Shown: positions 28,601 through 35,654, counted from the stretch's first letter. The stretch: DNA of 64,000 bases from Streptococcus parapneumoniae (GCF_037076355.1 NZ_AP026968.1:2186501-2250500), one strand, 5' to 3'. A program made the numbers and translations. The notes: generated by a model from the letters alone, not told the origin.

Positions 28601-30630
28601 GTTTCTTCATCTTGACCTTGTTCTCTAACTACTTTAACCCCTTTATCAAGTGACTCATCCGCGACAAACTGTTCACCTCTTTTGACTGTTGATCTTGTTT
28701 CTTCTACATTCCCAATCTTAACAATTCTATCCACCGGTTGTTTCTCTATTTTTGTTGAAGTGTTTTCTACTATTTTCCCAGTACTTCCATCAAAACTGTA
28801 AGAAGTAGTTGTCACTTCCTTACCATTTTCACCTGCTACTTCTACTTGTTGCTCTTTGTAATTTAAAGCTGGTGAAGCTTTATATGTTGTTTTATACTCT
28901 AATACTGTTTCTTTCGTTACTGGACTTGGGACAGTTGGTTGCTCTTGGGGAGCTAAGGGTTCAGGCTGAACAGCTGGTTCTGGTTCGTTTACTGGACTTG
29001 GGTTGACCTCTGGAGATGGAGCCGTTTGTTCTGGTTGTTTTTGGGTTTCTTGTGGGGCAGACTCACCAACATCTTTGACCCCCTCAACTGGATTCTCCAG
29101 CTGGTTCTCCTCACCCTTTTGTTCCGCAGGAGATTGATCTTCTTCGCGTCCTGATTCCACAGCTGGGGTTGCTGGTTCAGAATCTTTGGTCTCAGCAGTT
29201 TCTTTAGATGGTGGCTGGGACTCAGTACCTTGTTGGGCAAGAGTTTGATTCTCCTCGCCCCCTGATTCCATGGCTGAGATTGCTGGATCTGGTTGCTTCG
29301 GCTCGGCTTCGGGTTTGTCAGGTGTTTGTTTCTCGCCTGGTGTTGCTTCTGTACCCGGCGTTTCTTCTGCTCCTGGTCTTGGTTGTCCTATTCCATCAGC
29401 TGGTTTTTTCTTTGTTTCATTCTCTACTATTGGTTTTTTCTCAATTTTTTCAGGTTGAACTGGTTTAACTTCCTCTGGCTCTGGAGTTACAGGTTGTGTT
29501 GGTTTTGGTGCAACTTCTTCCTTAGTCCCAACTGCAATCACCTTGTCCACCGGCTCTTTTGTAATTATATTTTCTATAACTTTACTAGATTTTTCCCCAT
29601 TAACGATAGTGACTTCCGTATAGATGGTGCGTTCACCAACAACACCTTCTTGAACAACTTTAGTTTGCCCTTTAGCTAAGGTTGCATCTTCTTGTTCTAT
29701 CGTTTGGAAAGCAACCTCCTCTGTAGTGACTAGCAATTCTGGTTTCTCTACTGTGGCATTTAACACACCTTCCTCAGGACTTGTTTTATAATCACTATTA
29801 TTTTCTGCTTTTGGTTGTTCTACTTGGGGATTTCCTGCAACTTCTTCCTTAGTCCCTATGGGCAAAATTTCATCAGGAGCTTGTTTGCTTACAGGAGCTT
29901 CAACAATTTTCTCAACTGCGTAGGATGGTTGAGGAGATTGCACAAGGTCTTCAATCGAGCTAAAATGAGATGCAGTCTGTGGTACAATCTTCTTAGATTG
30001 AGTTTCTGAACTGTCCTCCTTTTGAGATAATGCTGGCGACTCTACCTTATCAACAGAAAGTTCCTTGCTAGCACTATCTCTTACCAAATAATATCCCGTA
30101 AATTCATATCCTTGAACTCTTTCAGGACTTGGTAGAAACTGACCTTCTACTCTCTTAACAAGGGCTGGTTGCAATTCTACCAGATTTTCAATAGCAGAGA
30201 TGGATACTCCCCATCCACCAACAGCAAAGACGGTCACAAGGAAGTAAGACGCTCCCTTTTTTCTCTTGATTAAAGTGAAGGAAAGCAATAATAATCCTGC
30301 CCCCAAGATAAACATCCCATCATTAGAAAACAGACCTGTTTCTGGTAATCTTGTAGCCAATTTTCGATAGACAAAATAGTATTCTTTTCCCTCTTTTACC
30401 TCAATCTTATTTTCTTCAAACCATTGCAACTCAGATTTCAGCTTTTCAGATAAATCCTTCTCATCCAAATAATGACTTGAAATTAGTGCTGAACTCGTTT
30501 CTGTAGCCTGTACGGGTTGAGCCCCCATACCAGCAAAAAATAAACTCGTTCCTAGCAAGACTGAACAAGCTCCTATTGCATATTTCCTCAAAGAAAAACG
30601 CTGCTTTCTCTCAAATTGAAATTCTTTCAT
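25690..30630 (-). CDS. M26-family zinc metalloprotease (IgA1 protease/ZmpB/ZmpC-like)
   Basis: This surface metalloprotease is about 1,646 residues long. I chose the ATG at 30630 because GGGAG stands five bases upstream; the two ATGs at 30645 and 30642 have no RBS. The N-terminus has a YSIRK-like signal (FSLRKYAIGACSVLLGTSLFF). At about residues 90-97 comes LPETG followed by two membrane segments, the inverted N-terminal sorting arrangement typical of streptococcal IgA1/Zmp proteases. A Pro/Glu-rich spacer (about 380-590) follows. Several G5-type modules flank the spacer, marked by endings such as VDKVIAVGTK and MRQKVILVGTK. The catalytic zinc site is HEMTH near residue 1297, with Glu 20 residues downstream in GTAAEFYARG, the gluzincin pattern. 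The substrate cannot be assigned from sequence alone. It has its own promoter and terminator. Confidence 0.93.
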   Translation of the reverse strand: MKEFQFERKQRFSLRKYAIGACSVLLGTSLFFAGMGAQPVQATETSSALISSHYLDEKDLSEKLKSELQWFEENKIEVKEGKEYYFVYRKLATRLPETGLFSNDGMFILGAGLLLLSFTLIKRKKGASYFLVTVFAVGGWGVSISAIENLVELQPALVKRVEGQFLPSPERVQGYEFTGYYLVRDSASKELSVDKVESPALSQKEDSSETQSKKIVPQTASHFSSIEDLVQSPQPSYAVEKIVEAPVSKQAPDEILPIGTKEEVAGNPQVEQPKAENNSDYKTSPEEGVLNATVEKPELLVTTEEVAFQTIEQEDATLAKGQTKVVQEGVVGERTIYTEVTIVNGEKSSKVIENIITKEPVDKVIAVGTKEEVAPKPTQPVTPEPEEVKPVQPEKIEKKPIVENETKKKPADGIGQPRPGAEETPGTEATPGEKQTPDKPEAEPKQPDPAISAMESGGEENQTLAQQGTESQPPSKETAETKDSEPATPAVESGREEDQSPAEQKGEENQLENPVEGVKDVGESAPQETQKQPEQTAPSPEVNPSPVNEPEPAVQPEPLAPQEQPTVPSPVTKETVLEYKTTYKASPALNYKEQQVEVAGENGKEVTTTSYSFDGSTGKIVENTSTKIEKQPVDRIVKIGNVEETRSTVKRGEQFVADESLDKGVKVVREQGQDEETTTIKVYKVNEQTGDLTEPDVTTKVAKPMQAKITAVGTKPTVQSQEIPFKTVYEANPALDYNQKIEETSGENGRTVTTTKYTLNQETGAISEATTTENTPAKDKIVKVGNVEKIVSPIEITELRKDNLELPKGKEVVEYAGEQGETTVTKTYEVNPETGELSNPVEKTETTKAMRQKVILVGTKEDKPHLLPENSELENAVDVTEASREMKSVDFLTDENFKAQLTPPALEIERDFYKKRSELKKTQPQIKDDEVREILRKEYLEKLSIKETLDATKTDLEASLKKVAAHTLSILGDNQQNREKVKGDIEANKEKILLGLSYINRFYNIDFGDTNIRDILAYNPSSFGKKDLTSLDWLTHLGSMSYDELRLTNSPKTFEKYFRKITDKPTLLEFLDYNRTTFTNMDGDTWLKKATKAIVVEKASKEKTDEKVDLYTKLTTPPEKYGAENLQIESRRQQNVATLLGLVNIKEPSVYAITNIATVTYGNIGTYMDTSLEKTNPVKYKEELEKVKALIELTATRQANYVDTLYRITKEENRPKLITNRVIVDTMKKYTTDTSAGIATTWSKESGSTADKGVKDFMTPLGLYSPSQNVGAEANGVGVRYFIDRVLDDRGSATYSHEMTHLLDRTVLFNNHGRRDGTAAEFYARGIFENSYTPETDTYFNLNFVYDESKKNGFYNKTPDRFKTAADLKSYMHGSFDVLYSLDYLEAEATKQLTAEDKTKYFKKITPIASTGTRATVTYKNPAVKATHNSEKISEITLDEARDLSDINSLIDNNILVNRYIINGFYATGDVKANGYYLVDMFDTIYGVSQNDSGMSGDITFRKQAFELMGALGYYEGFVPYVSNQYKNQAEEEGKPLSDKYIFDNILGKSYAAFKKEQITERVEKLGKLKPITINYNGKEEVIDSKEKLQELMNKAVLAELAQIKAGNTTAKKFKFIETPVQKLKKAIYKAYLKDSDDFRQSIYNS

Positions 30631-30664
30631 CTCATCTCCCATCATTCATTATTACTGTATATTT

Positions 30665-30693
30665 AGTATATCAGAAATAGTCTGTATTCACAA
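30665..30693 (-). promoter_or_regulatory. Promoter of the M26 metalloprotease gene
   Basis: TTGTGA (30688-30693), 17 nt, TATACT (30665-30670) on the minus strand. The predicted start near 30658 leaves a leader of about 28 nt to the chosen ATG. Confidence 0.75.
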
Positions 30694-30800
30694 ATCTTTC
30701 TAGTTATTCTCTTATCATTCCTAATTAAAGTAGACAATATACAATAATTTTTAGTTAAATGTATATCAATGTTCTTTGTTTTTCTTAACAAGCGCAATGC

Positions 30801-30826
30801 AAAAAGAGCCTGTTGCCAAGCTCTTT
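30801..30826 (-). terminator. Rho-independent terminator of the SPFH gene
   Basis: On the minus strand AGAGC-TTGGCAACAG-GCTCT forms a short GC-rich hairpin followed by TTTTT, immediately after the SPFH stop codon. Confidence 0.8.
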
Positions 30827-30832
30827 AGTCTA

Positions 30833-31735
30833 TTATTTCTTCTCAGCACGAAGGGCTGACAAGATTTGTGTGCGGATATCATCTACACCATTTGGCGTAT
30901 TTGGTAAAAAGATAGTTTGATTTCCTTTAGAGGCAAAGGTGTTCAAGGTATCCAAATACTGGTTGGTCAAGAGGATTGACATGATTTGTTCTTCTGTCAT
31001 GCCAACATTGGCTTCCTTGAGTTCTGTGATAGACTCTGCCAATCCATCCACAATGGCCTTACGTTGTTGGGCAATCCCCACACCATGAAGGCGATCCTTT
31101 TCTGCTTCGGCTTCAGCTGCAGTGACAATTTTAATCTTATCGGCTTCTGCCAATTCTTGCGCTGCGACCCGTTTGCGTTGCGCCGCATTGATTTCATTCA
31201 TGGATTGCTTAACTTCTGCATCAGGTTCGACCTTGGTAATCAAGGTTTTCACAATAATGTAGCCGTAAGTAGTCATTTCTTCTGCTACTTGGTGTTGAAC
31301 CTCAAGGGCAATCTCATCTTTTTTCTCAAATAATTCATCCAAGGTTAATTTTGGAACAGAAGAGCGAAGAGCGTCTTCGATATAAGATTTAATCTGAGAT
31401 TCTGGACGCATAAGTTTATAGTAGGCATCTGTCACGCTCTGCTCGTTGACACGGTACTGGGTCGCTACATTCATCATAACGAACACATTGTCCTTGGTCT
31501 TAGTCTCAACCACAATATCACTTTGCAACAAGCGCAACTGAATCCGAGCTGCAATCGAGTCAATCCCAAAAGGCAAGCGAATATGAATACCGCTATTGGC
31601 AACCTTTTGGTATTTCCCAAAGCGTTCAATAATTGCCACAGACTGCTGACGAACCACATAAACTGTACTCAGTGTGACTATCAGCAATAGGAGCACACAA
31701 ACCACCACAAAAATCATCAAAAATGTTGTTATCAT
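30833..31735 (-). CDS. SPFH/band 7 (stomatin-like) membrane protein
   Basis: This is a stomatin-type membrane protein of about 300 residues. It has one N-terminal membrane helix (FLMIFVVVCVLLLLIVTLSTVYVV), then the band 7 domain (VRQQSVAIIERFGKYQKVANSGIHIRLPF) and the coiled Ala/Glu-rich region (RKRVAAQELAEADKIKIVTAAEAEAEKDR). The ATG at 31735 is preferred to the one at 31753 because GGAGG lies eight bases before it. SPFH proteins oligomerise in the membrane and scaffold microdomains or membrane proteases. No NfeD partner or protease gene is next to it here. It is transcribed alone from an extended -10 promoter and has its own terminator. Confidence 0.93.
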   Translation of the reverse strand: MITTFLMIFVVVCVLLLLIVTLSTVYVVRQQSVAIIERFGKYQKVANSGIHIRLPFGIDSIAARIQLRLLQSDIVVETKTKDNVFVMMNVATQYRVNEQSVTDAYYKLMRPESQIKSYIEDALRSSVPKLTLDELFEKKDEIALEVQHQVAEEMTTYGYIIVKTLITKVEPDAEVKQSMNEINAAQRKRVAAQELAEADKIKIVTAAEAEAEKDRLHGVGIAQQRKAIVDGLAESITELKEANVGMTEEQIMSILLTNQYLDTLNTFASKGNQTIFLPNTPNGVDDIRTQILSALRAEKK

Positions 31736-31765
31736 CGCGACGACCTCCATCATTATTTTTTTCTG

Positions 31766-31794
31766 TATTATAGCACATTTAAAGAAGGCTGTGC
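31766..31794 (-). promoter_or_regulatory. Extended -10 promoter of the SPFH gene
   Basis: TGCTATAAT (-10 at 31766-31771 with the TGN extension) and a weak TGCACA 17 nt upstream (31789-31794) on the minus strand. Confidence 0.65.
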
Positions 31795-32101
31795 AGTTTT
31801 TACTGCGATTTTTCCTGAAATGTCAATAATTAGAGGTGAATTGTCACATTATCGTCTAATCTCTTGCTAAAATAACTGGTAAGAAATTAGGTGCACCATG
31901 CCAGTTCTTTCTAGACCACCCTTATTTCGACTTTAAACAAATAAGAGTCAAACTGGAAACAGACAGATATTGAGCTAATGTAAATCTGTTTGTGACAAAT
32001 GTTTTTAATATAATGTTTTACCCCTCAAGTTAATGAAGGGAGTTGTTATATATAGCAATTTTACTCACAATGTAAGTTAGTTTTAATATACAAGCTGCCA
32101 T
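31795..32101. other. Intergenic stretch with no recognised gene
   Basis: A+T-rich DNA between the SPFH promoter and the toxin-antitoxin array. AACTGG (about 31874) and CCAGTT (about 31900) could form a weak 6-bp stem with a 22-nt loop. I see no open frame with a ribosome binding site and no convincing terminator. Confidence 0.5.
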
Positions 32102-32121
32102 ACTTCAAGAATTAAGCAATC

Positions 32122-32150
32122 TTGATGATCTAAATTTATTGTGGTATACT
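32122..32150 (+). promoter_or_regulatory. Promoter of toxin copy 1
   Basis: TTGATG (32122-32127), 17 nt, TATACT (32145-32150). It predicts a start near 32157 and a 52-nt leader. Confidence 0.8.
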
Positions 32151-32208
32151 GTTTTTGTCATCGGTTACCGATTACGTTCCTATGGGTTCGTGAGAGGAGG
32201 TGAAACTA

Positions 32209-32307
32209 ATGAGCCTTATCATAGAGCTCGCTCTTACTATTATAGCGGATGTTATAGCTGGAATTATCTTGTATTTCGTCTGCAGATGGCTAGATAGTAA
32301 GGAGTAG
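32209..32307 (+). CDS. Fst/par-type type I toxin peptide, copy 1
   Basis: The gene encodes a 32-residue peptide, MSLIIELALTIIADVIAGII followed by LYFVCRWLDSKE, preceded by the very strong RBS GAGAGGAGGTG. It has one membrane helix and a charged tail. The segment IADVIAGIILYFVCRWLD aligns without gaps to IAPIFVGLVLEMISRVLD of Fst from enterococcal pAD1 (recalled from memory), the founder of this family of membrane-damaging peptides. The 5' leader has an ATCGGT-T-ACCGAT symmetry. A convergent antisense RNA with complementarity across the start codon lies immediately downstream, as in par of pAD1. The peptide is too short for most gene callers. Confidence 0.82.
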   Translation: MSLIIELALTIIADVIAGIILYFVCRWLDSKE

Positions 32308-32352
32308 ACCGAGTGACTAGCCTATCAACACCCGTTAAATCACTAAGATACG

Positions 32353-32416
32353 TCAAAAAAGCCCTTAACTACGGCAATAGTTAAGGGCTTTGGTGTTCTA
32401 ATGAACCTTATCAATT
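32353..32416 (-). ncRNA. Antisense antitoxin RNA (RNA II type), copy 1
   Basis: A minus-strand promoter TTGAAA (32446-32451), 17 nt, TAGAAT (32423-32428) predicts an RNA of about 64 nt. That is close to the length of pAD1 RNA II. The RNA ends at the hairpin shared with the toxin transcript, which has six T residues in this direction. Its 5' part (32398-32412) is complementary to the toxin mRNA at 32206-32220, across the start codon and the first codons, with 14 of 15 Watson-Crick pairs plus one G-U. It should block toxin translation. Confidence 0.78.
32354..32390. terminator. Bidirectional terminator of TA copy 1
   Basis: AAGCCCTTAACTA (32359-32371) and TAGTTAAGGGCTT (32378-32390) form a perfect 13-bp stem with a 6-nt loop. 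The T-tract is strong for the minus strand and weak for the plus strand. Confidence 0.88.
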
Positions 32417-32464
32417 AACTATATTCTAGCATATAAGTCCTAATATTTCAAGCATTAAGTAAGG

Positions 32465-32493
32465 TTGATGGTCTAAATTTATTGTGGTATACT
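32465..32493 (+). promoter_or_regulatory. Promoter of toxin copy 2
   Basis: TTGATG (32465-32470), 17 nt, TATACT (32488-32493), the same arrangement as copy 1. Confidence 0.8.
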
Positions 32494-32551
32494 ATTTTGG
32501 TCATCGGTTACCGATTACGTTCCTATGGGTTCGTGAGAGGAGGTGAAACTA

Positions 32552-32650
32552 ATGAGCCTTATACCTGAGCTTGCTCTTACTATTATAGCGGACGTCATCA
32601 CAGGAATTATCTTGTATTTCGTTTGCAAATGGCTAGATGGTAAGAAGTAG
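32552..32650 (+). CDS. Fst/par-type type I toxin peptide, copy 2
   Basis: A second 32-residue peptide, MSLIPELALTIIADVITGII followed by LYFVCKWLDGKK, differs from copy 1 at six residues. The leader and RBS (GAGAGGAGGTG) are essentially unchanged. The membrane core and the WLD motif are kept, so it should be functional. A changed fifth residue (Pro for Ile) results from a difference in the stretch targeted by the antisense RNA. The cognate RNA lies just downstream. Confidence 0.82.
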   Translation: MSLIPELALTIIADVITGIILYFVCKWLDGKK

Positions 32651-32697
32651 ACCGACTGACTAGCCTATCAACACCCGTTAAATCGCTAAGATACGTC

Positions 32698-32733
32698 AAA
32701 AAAGCCCTTAACTACTGCAATAGTTAGGGGCTT
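32698..32733. terminator. Bidirectional terminator of TA copy 2
   Basis: Stem AAGCCCTTAACTA / TAGTTAGGGGCTT with one G-U-type change and the loop CTGCAA; six T residues follow in the minus direction. Confidence 0.85.
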
Positions 32734-32759
32734 TGGTGTTCTAATGAACCTTATACACT
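32698..32759 (-). ncRNA. Antisense antitoxin RNA (RNA II type), copy 2
   Basis: Promoter TTGAAA (32789-32794), 17 nt, AGAAT-containing TAGAAT (32766-32771) on the minus strand. The RNA runs to the hairpin at 32702-32733. Its target-pairing segment (32741-32755) is complementary to the copy 2 toxin start region (32549-32563), again with one G-U pair. It differs from the copy 1 RNA where the two toxin mRNAs differ (TTATAC against TTATCA). Confidence 0.78.
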
Positions 32760-32901
32760 AACAACATTCTAGCATATAAGCCCAGATATTTCAAGCATTA
32801 AGTGAGGTTGAGTATGTGTCGTAATTTTTGAGAAATCCTAAATTTCCATATAAATATATGCAGATACACGAAAGGGCTAAACATTTTTGTATGCTCAGCC
32901 C

Positions 32902-32930
32902 TTGACAATGATTTTTTCTTATGCTATCAT
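32902..32930 (+). promoter_or_regulatory. Consensus promoter of a predicted small RNA
   Basis: A perfect TTGACA (32902-32907), 17 nt, TATCAT (32925-32930). No coding frame follows. Confidence 0.8.
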
Positions 32931-32937
32931 TTTAGTT

Positions 32938-33005
32938 GACTGAGTAATACAAGTTGGGTTTGTGTTACTCTGCGGAGTTGGAGGCTCATTTCCAACTCCT
33001 TTTTT
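32938..33005 (+). ncRNA. Predicted small RNA with two hairpins, about 68 nt
   Basis: Downstream of a near-consensus promoter, GAGTAATACAA (32942-32952) pairs with TTGTGTTACTC (32960-32970) around the loop GTTGGGT. Next, GGAGTTGGA (32974-32982) pairs with TCCAACTCC (32991-32999) and is followed by six T residues, an intrinsic terminator. No CiaR direct repeat (TTTAAG-N5-TTTAAG) is present, so it is not an obvious csRNA. I do not recognise the family. It lies 100 bp after the toxin-antitoxin array and its loops could target other transcripts. Confidence 0.72.
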
Positions 33006-33134
33006 CGTTGTTTTTATATCTCTATTATACCAAAATCAGGATAAATGTCAATTATTCCACGCCAAAAAAGCCCAAATCTCACTAGAAATTTTTGCTTATT
33101 TATATTTGTGTTTTCGTTAAAATTAGCACTTAAA

Positions 33135-34520
33135 TTATTTCATCTTAAATATCTTTTCTATATTTTTATGTAAACGGGGAAGTTTGTAGTCTTTAGAGTC
33201 ATTTTTAGGTCGAACACTATCCGCACTGATATGATCCAATGACGTATACTTATCATAGTCCTCCTTCCATTCTCCAAAAAATAAATCTCTTAATTTTCCT
33301 TCACGCTCTAACAATATCATATTCGCTACGGCTATCCCACCTTCACTTGTCCAATACATTCCTCTATGCTTCATCCTATAAGTTATTTTTCGATGCTGGC
33401 TCTCCATAATCCCAATACCTGACTTTGGAAGTCCTCTCATCTCCGCTGGTTTCGTATACTGAAAATTTCTAATTAATCTACTCGAATAATATTCAAATTT
33501 TTCTTGTCCTTCTTCACTACTAACCAAAGATTCTATAGTATCTAGTGAACGCCTTAATAATTTCTTATTATGCTCTCTAATAGCTTGAAATAAGTCTTCT
33601 CTCAACTCTCTCGGATAAGACTTTGTAAATTCTTTGATTTCTTTATTCAAGTGATATTCGTCCCAAAAATGCTCATGCCTCTTAACATTAAATGATTTAG
33701 CAATTTCAGTAAATACATGTGGAGTATAGCCCTTGCCACAGTCAGAATTAGTAACTAGTACAGTCTCATTTGTAATTTCATATTCATTTTCCAATAAATC
33801 TAACAATTCTCTACGAGCTGAGCGATTATCCAATCGGATAAGCTCTTTTTTATTTTCTAGCTCAAAACGATTTGGGCCAATCTGTTTTGAGCCTGTATGA
33901 ACTACAAAATGTGATAAATCCATATTCTTTTTTTCAGAACCATCTTCAGATGTTTTCACATATACACCATCTCCCTCTATGTAGATGATATCTGCTTTAA
34001 TTTTTTCAATCTTCTTCTCTTCTTTAAAAAATCGATAATCATCCTTTTCTTCTAGTAATTGATTGGCTAATTTGACGACCTTATTGACGGTATCTTTAGT
34101 GACAGTTACATTATAAACCATCTCAATTGTCTCTCCTACCTGACGATAGGGTAGTTTTGTAGCTAGAACCGCAGCTTGATACAATAGTTCCTGTGAATGA
34201 CGTACATTTTTTTCTAAGCCTAACATTTCATCAACTGGTACTCTACATTCACCATTCTTATACCAACGTTTTCTAGAAAAGGTCACTTCTCCAAATGTAA
34301 AAGCTACGGTACGTTCAGCTTGATTTTTACAACGATATCCTTTTGATCTCATACTGGAGCTTATCGACTCATCATACTGTGCAATATGCTGTAAAAAATT
34401 TTGTTTTGTCTTTTCTTGTTCCTGACTACTAAATCTCAATTCATCAAATTGTTTCATACAATTTTTCATTTCCCTTTCAATTCTTATGAAAATTGTATGA
34501 TTTTTAAAACAAGTCATCAA
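33135..34520 (-). CDS. ISLre2-family (UPF0236) transposase
   Basis: The frame encodes up to 461 residues, the family's usual length. Recognisable family segments are YIEGDGVYVK, VTNSDCGKGYTPHVF, RHEHFWDEYHLNKE and SGIGIMESQHRKITYRMK, with a C-terminal SEGGIAVANM. No stop or frameshift interrupts it, so it may be active. The start is uncertain: ATGs occur at 34520, 34469 and 34457, and the best RBS-like sequence (GAAAGGGAA) lies just before 34469. Terminal inverted repeats were looked for on both sides and not found, so the IS ends are unknown. It marks the junction between the chromosomal toxin/small-RNA region and the conjugative element. Confidence 0.85.
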   Translation of the reverse strand: MMTCFKNHTIFIRIEREMKNCMKQFDELRFSSQEQEKTKQNFLQHIAQYDESISSSMRSKGYRCKNQAERTVAFTFGEVTFSRKRWYKNGECRVPVDEMLGLEKNVRHSQELLYQAAVLATKLPYRQVGETIEMVYNVTVTKDTVNKVVKLANQLLEEKDDYRFFKEEKKIEKIKADIIYIEGDGVYVKTSEDGSEKKNMDLSHFVVHTGSKQIGPNRFELENKKELIRLDNRSARRELLDLLENEYEITNETVLVTNSDCGKGYTPHVFTEIAKSFNVKRHEHFWDEYHLNKEIKEFTKSYPRELREDLFQAIREHNKKLLRRSLDTIESLVSSEEGQEKFEYYSSRLIRNFQYTKPAEMRGLPKSGIGIMESQHRKITYRMKHRGMYWTSEGGIAVANMILLEREGKLRDLFFGEWKEDYDKYTSLDHISADSVRPKNDSKDYKLPRLHKNIEKIFKMK

Positions 34521-34646
34521 ATTTATTTTTGTTCCAAGAATAAAATAGGCTGTTTCTTTAAATTAAAATCAACGCCCTATTTATTATTGAAAAATACTAA
34601 AGTGATTTAGTTGAGTATCAGAAGTTCAACTGTTTCTATTTCAAGG

Positions 34647-34677
34647 TAAAATAAAAGCCTGATATAAGAACCAGGCT
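34647..34677 (-). terminator. Terminator downstream of the Fic gene
   Basis: On the minus strand AGCCTG (34672-34677) pairs with CAGGCT (34656-34661), followed by TTTATTTT. It lies about 175 bp after the Fic stop and would end the fic transcript. Confidence 0.6.
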
Positions 34678-34744
34678 CAGGACAGTTGTCAGAATCATCA
34701 TCTCACAACTAATAGAAGTATTTTACAACAAAAAATAACAGACT

Positions 34745-34801
34745 TTATAATTATATTTATAGTTGCAATTATGTTTATGTTTGTAAATATAATTATAATT
34801 A
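34745..34801. promoter_or_regulatory. A+T-rich inverted-repeat site A (candidate partition/operator site)
   Basis: ATAATTATATTTA (34747-34759) is repeated in reverse as TAAATATAATTAT (34784-34796), with further ATTATGTTTATG-like half-sites between. The same half-site recurs at three other gaps in the fic-rhh-parA block (35655, 35929, 36813). The remainder of 34521-34852 holds one terminator and nothing else I recognise. Confidence 0.6.
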
Positions 34802-34852
34802 CTTTTTTAAGGGATGACTTTCTTCTCTTAGCTTAAACTGTTGCACCTTTTC

Positions 34853-35629
34853 TTAGAATTTATCTGACTTTTTTATGAAGTCCCCCTCTTTCTCATCATT
34901 GATAGCTCCTTCAAATCCTTTATTTTTAAGATAATTCGTATAAAAAAGTTGCTCCGATTGGAAATAATCAAATAATAGCTGTCTGTTATCATGAACCTGA
35001 AAGGCTTCAAGTGCTGAATAATAAGTTGCCTTATTCGTATCGTCCACAATAAAGGGGGTAAGCCCTTCTTTTAAGCATTGTTTATACAAGAGCAATCGAC
35101 CTATTCGACCATTGCCATCTGCAAAAGGATGAATCCTTTCAAATTGTGCATGAAAGCTTGTTAAGTAATTCAAATCTTTTTGTTTTTTCAAATCATAGCC
35201 AATCAGTAAAGAAAGCATCTCATCTTCAGTCTGTTCAACAGAAGCTGTCGCAATTTTTCCTACCTCATTTTGCAATACTTTATAACGACCAACTGGAGCT
35301 ATCGGGTTATGCTCAGAACTTGTTCCACTTTTTAGAATACGATGCAGTGTTTTAATATAGTCCTCTGTCAGTGGCTCGTTAACGGTATCTAAGATATAAT
35401 CAAAACATTTAAAATGATTATTCATTTCCACCAAATCATCAATTTTGATTCCTTTTGCATCAATATTTGCGATTGTCTTTGTCTCATAAATTAAGCTAGT
35501 CTGCTCTTCTGTCAGACGACTTCCTTCAATTCGGTTAGAGTTATAAGCAAAGCGTTTCTGTGTGATATCATAAATACCACCGTGTACTTTCCCTTCTCTC
35601 TCTGCTAAGAGCCTTGTAATTAAATCCAT
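34853..35629 (-). CDS. Fic-domain protein (probable AMP-transferase)
   Basis: This 258-residue protein carries the complete Fic catalytic motif HPFADGNGRIGR near residue 168, so it should transfer AMP or a similar nucleotide moiety to a target protein. The sequence SNRIEG near residue 32 fits the inhibitory motif (S/T)xxxE(G/N), placed before the Fic core as in class II self-inhibited enzymes. The start follows the strong RBS AAGGAGAAATA. It lies downstream of the ribbon-helix-helix and ParA genes, separated by a 42-bp palindrome, and is followed by a terminator. No separate short antitoxin is next to it. A toxin-like stability role or modification of a host protein during transfer are both possible. 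Confidence 0.9.
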   Translation of the reverse strand: MDLITRLLAEREGKVHGGIYDITQKRFAYNSNRIEGSRLTEEQTSLIYETKTIANIDAKGIKIDDLVEMNNHFKCFDYILDTVNEPLTEDYIKTLHRILKSGTSSEHNPIAPVGRYKVLQNEVGKIATASVEQTEDEMLSLLIGYDLKKQKDLNYLTSFHAQFERIHPFADGNGRIGRLLLYKQCLKEGLTPFIVDDTNKATYYSALEAFQVHDNRQLLFDYFQSEQLFYTNYLKNKGFEGAINDEKEGDFIKKSDKF

Positions 35630-35654
35630 TATTTCTCCTTGTAGTAAGCAGTTG

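Larger units (their letters stand above)
32102..32816 (+). repeat. Tandem duplication of a 343-bp toxin-antitoxin unit plus a truncated third copy
   Basis: Corresponding sites recur exactly 343 bp apart: the toxin -35 boxes are at 32122 and 32465, and the matching TTGA of a third unit starts at 32808. Units one and two are complete and about 85-90% alike. The third keeps only the left end (TTTCAAGCATTAAGTGAGGTTGA) before the sequence diverges at about 32812. Confidence 0.9.

Noticed and set aside
29208..29679. Plus-strand hydrophobic frames opposite the Pro/Glu-rich part of the protease
   Set aside because: Antisense of a biased Pro/Glu repeat gives Leu/Phe/Ser-rich translations; there is no promoter or RBS.
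31795..32101. A further toxin-antitoxin unit or small RNA upstream of copy 1
   Set aside because: No promoter-RBS-peptide arrangement or terminator hairpin could be found, only weak A+T symmetry.
32938..33005. CiaR-controlled csRNA
   Set aside because: The promoter lacks the TTTAAG-N5-TTTAAG repeat that defines csRNAs, so only a generic small-RNA call is made.
33006..34620. Terminal inverted repeats of the ISLre2 element
   Set aside because: Both flanks were compared by eye; only short A+T matches were found, nothing of 15 bp or more.
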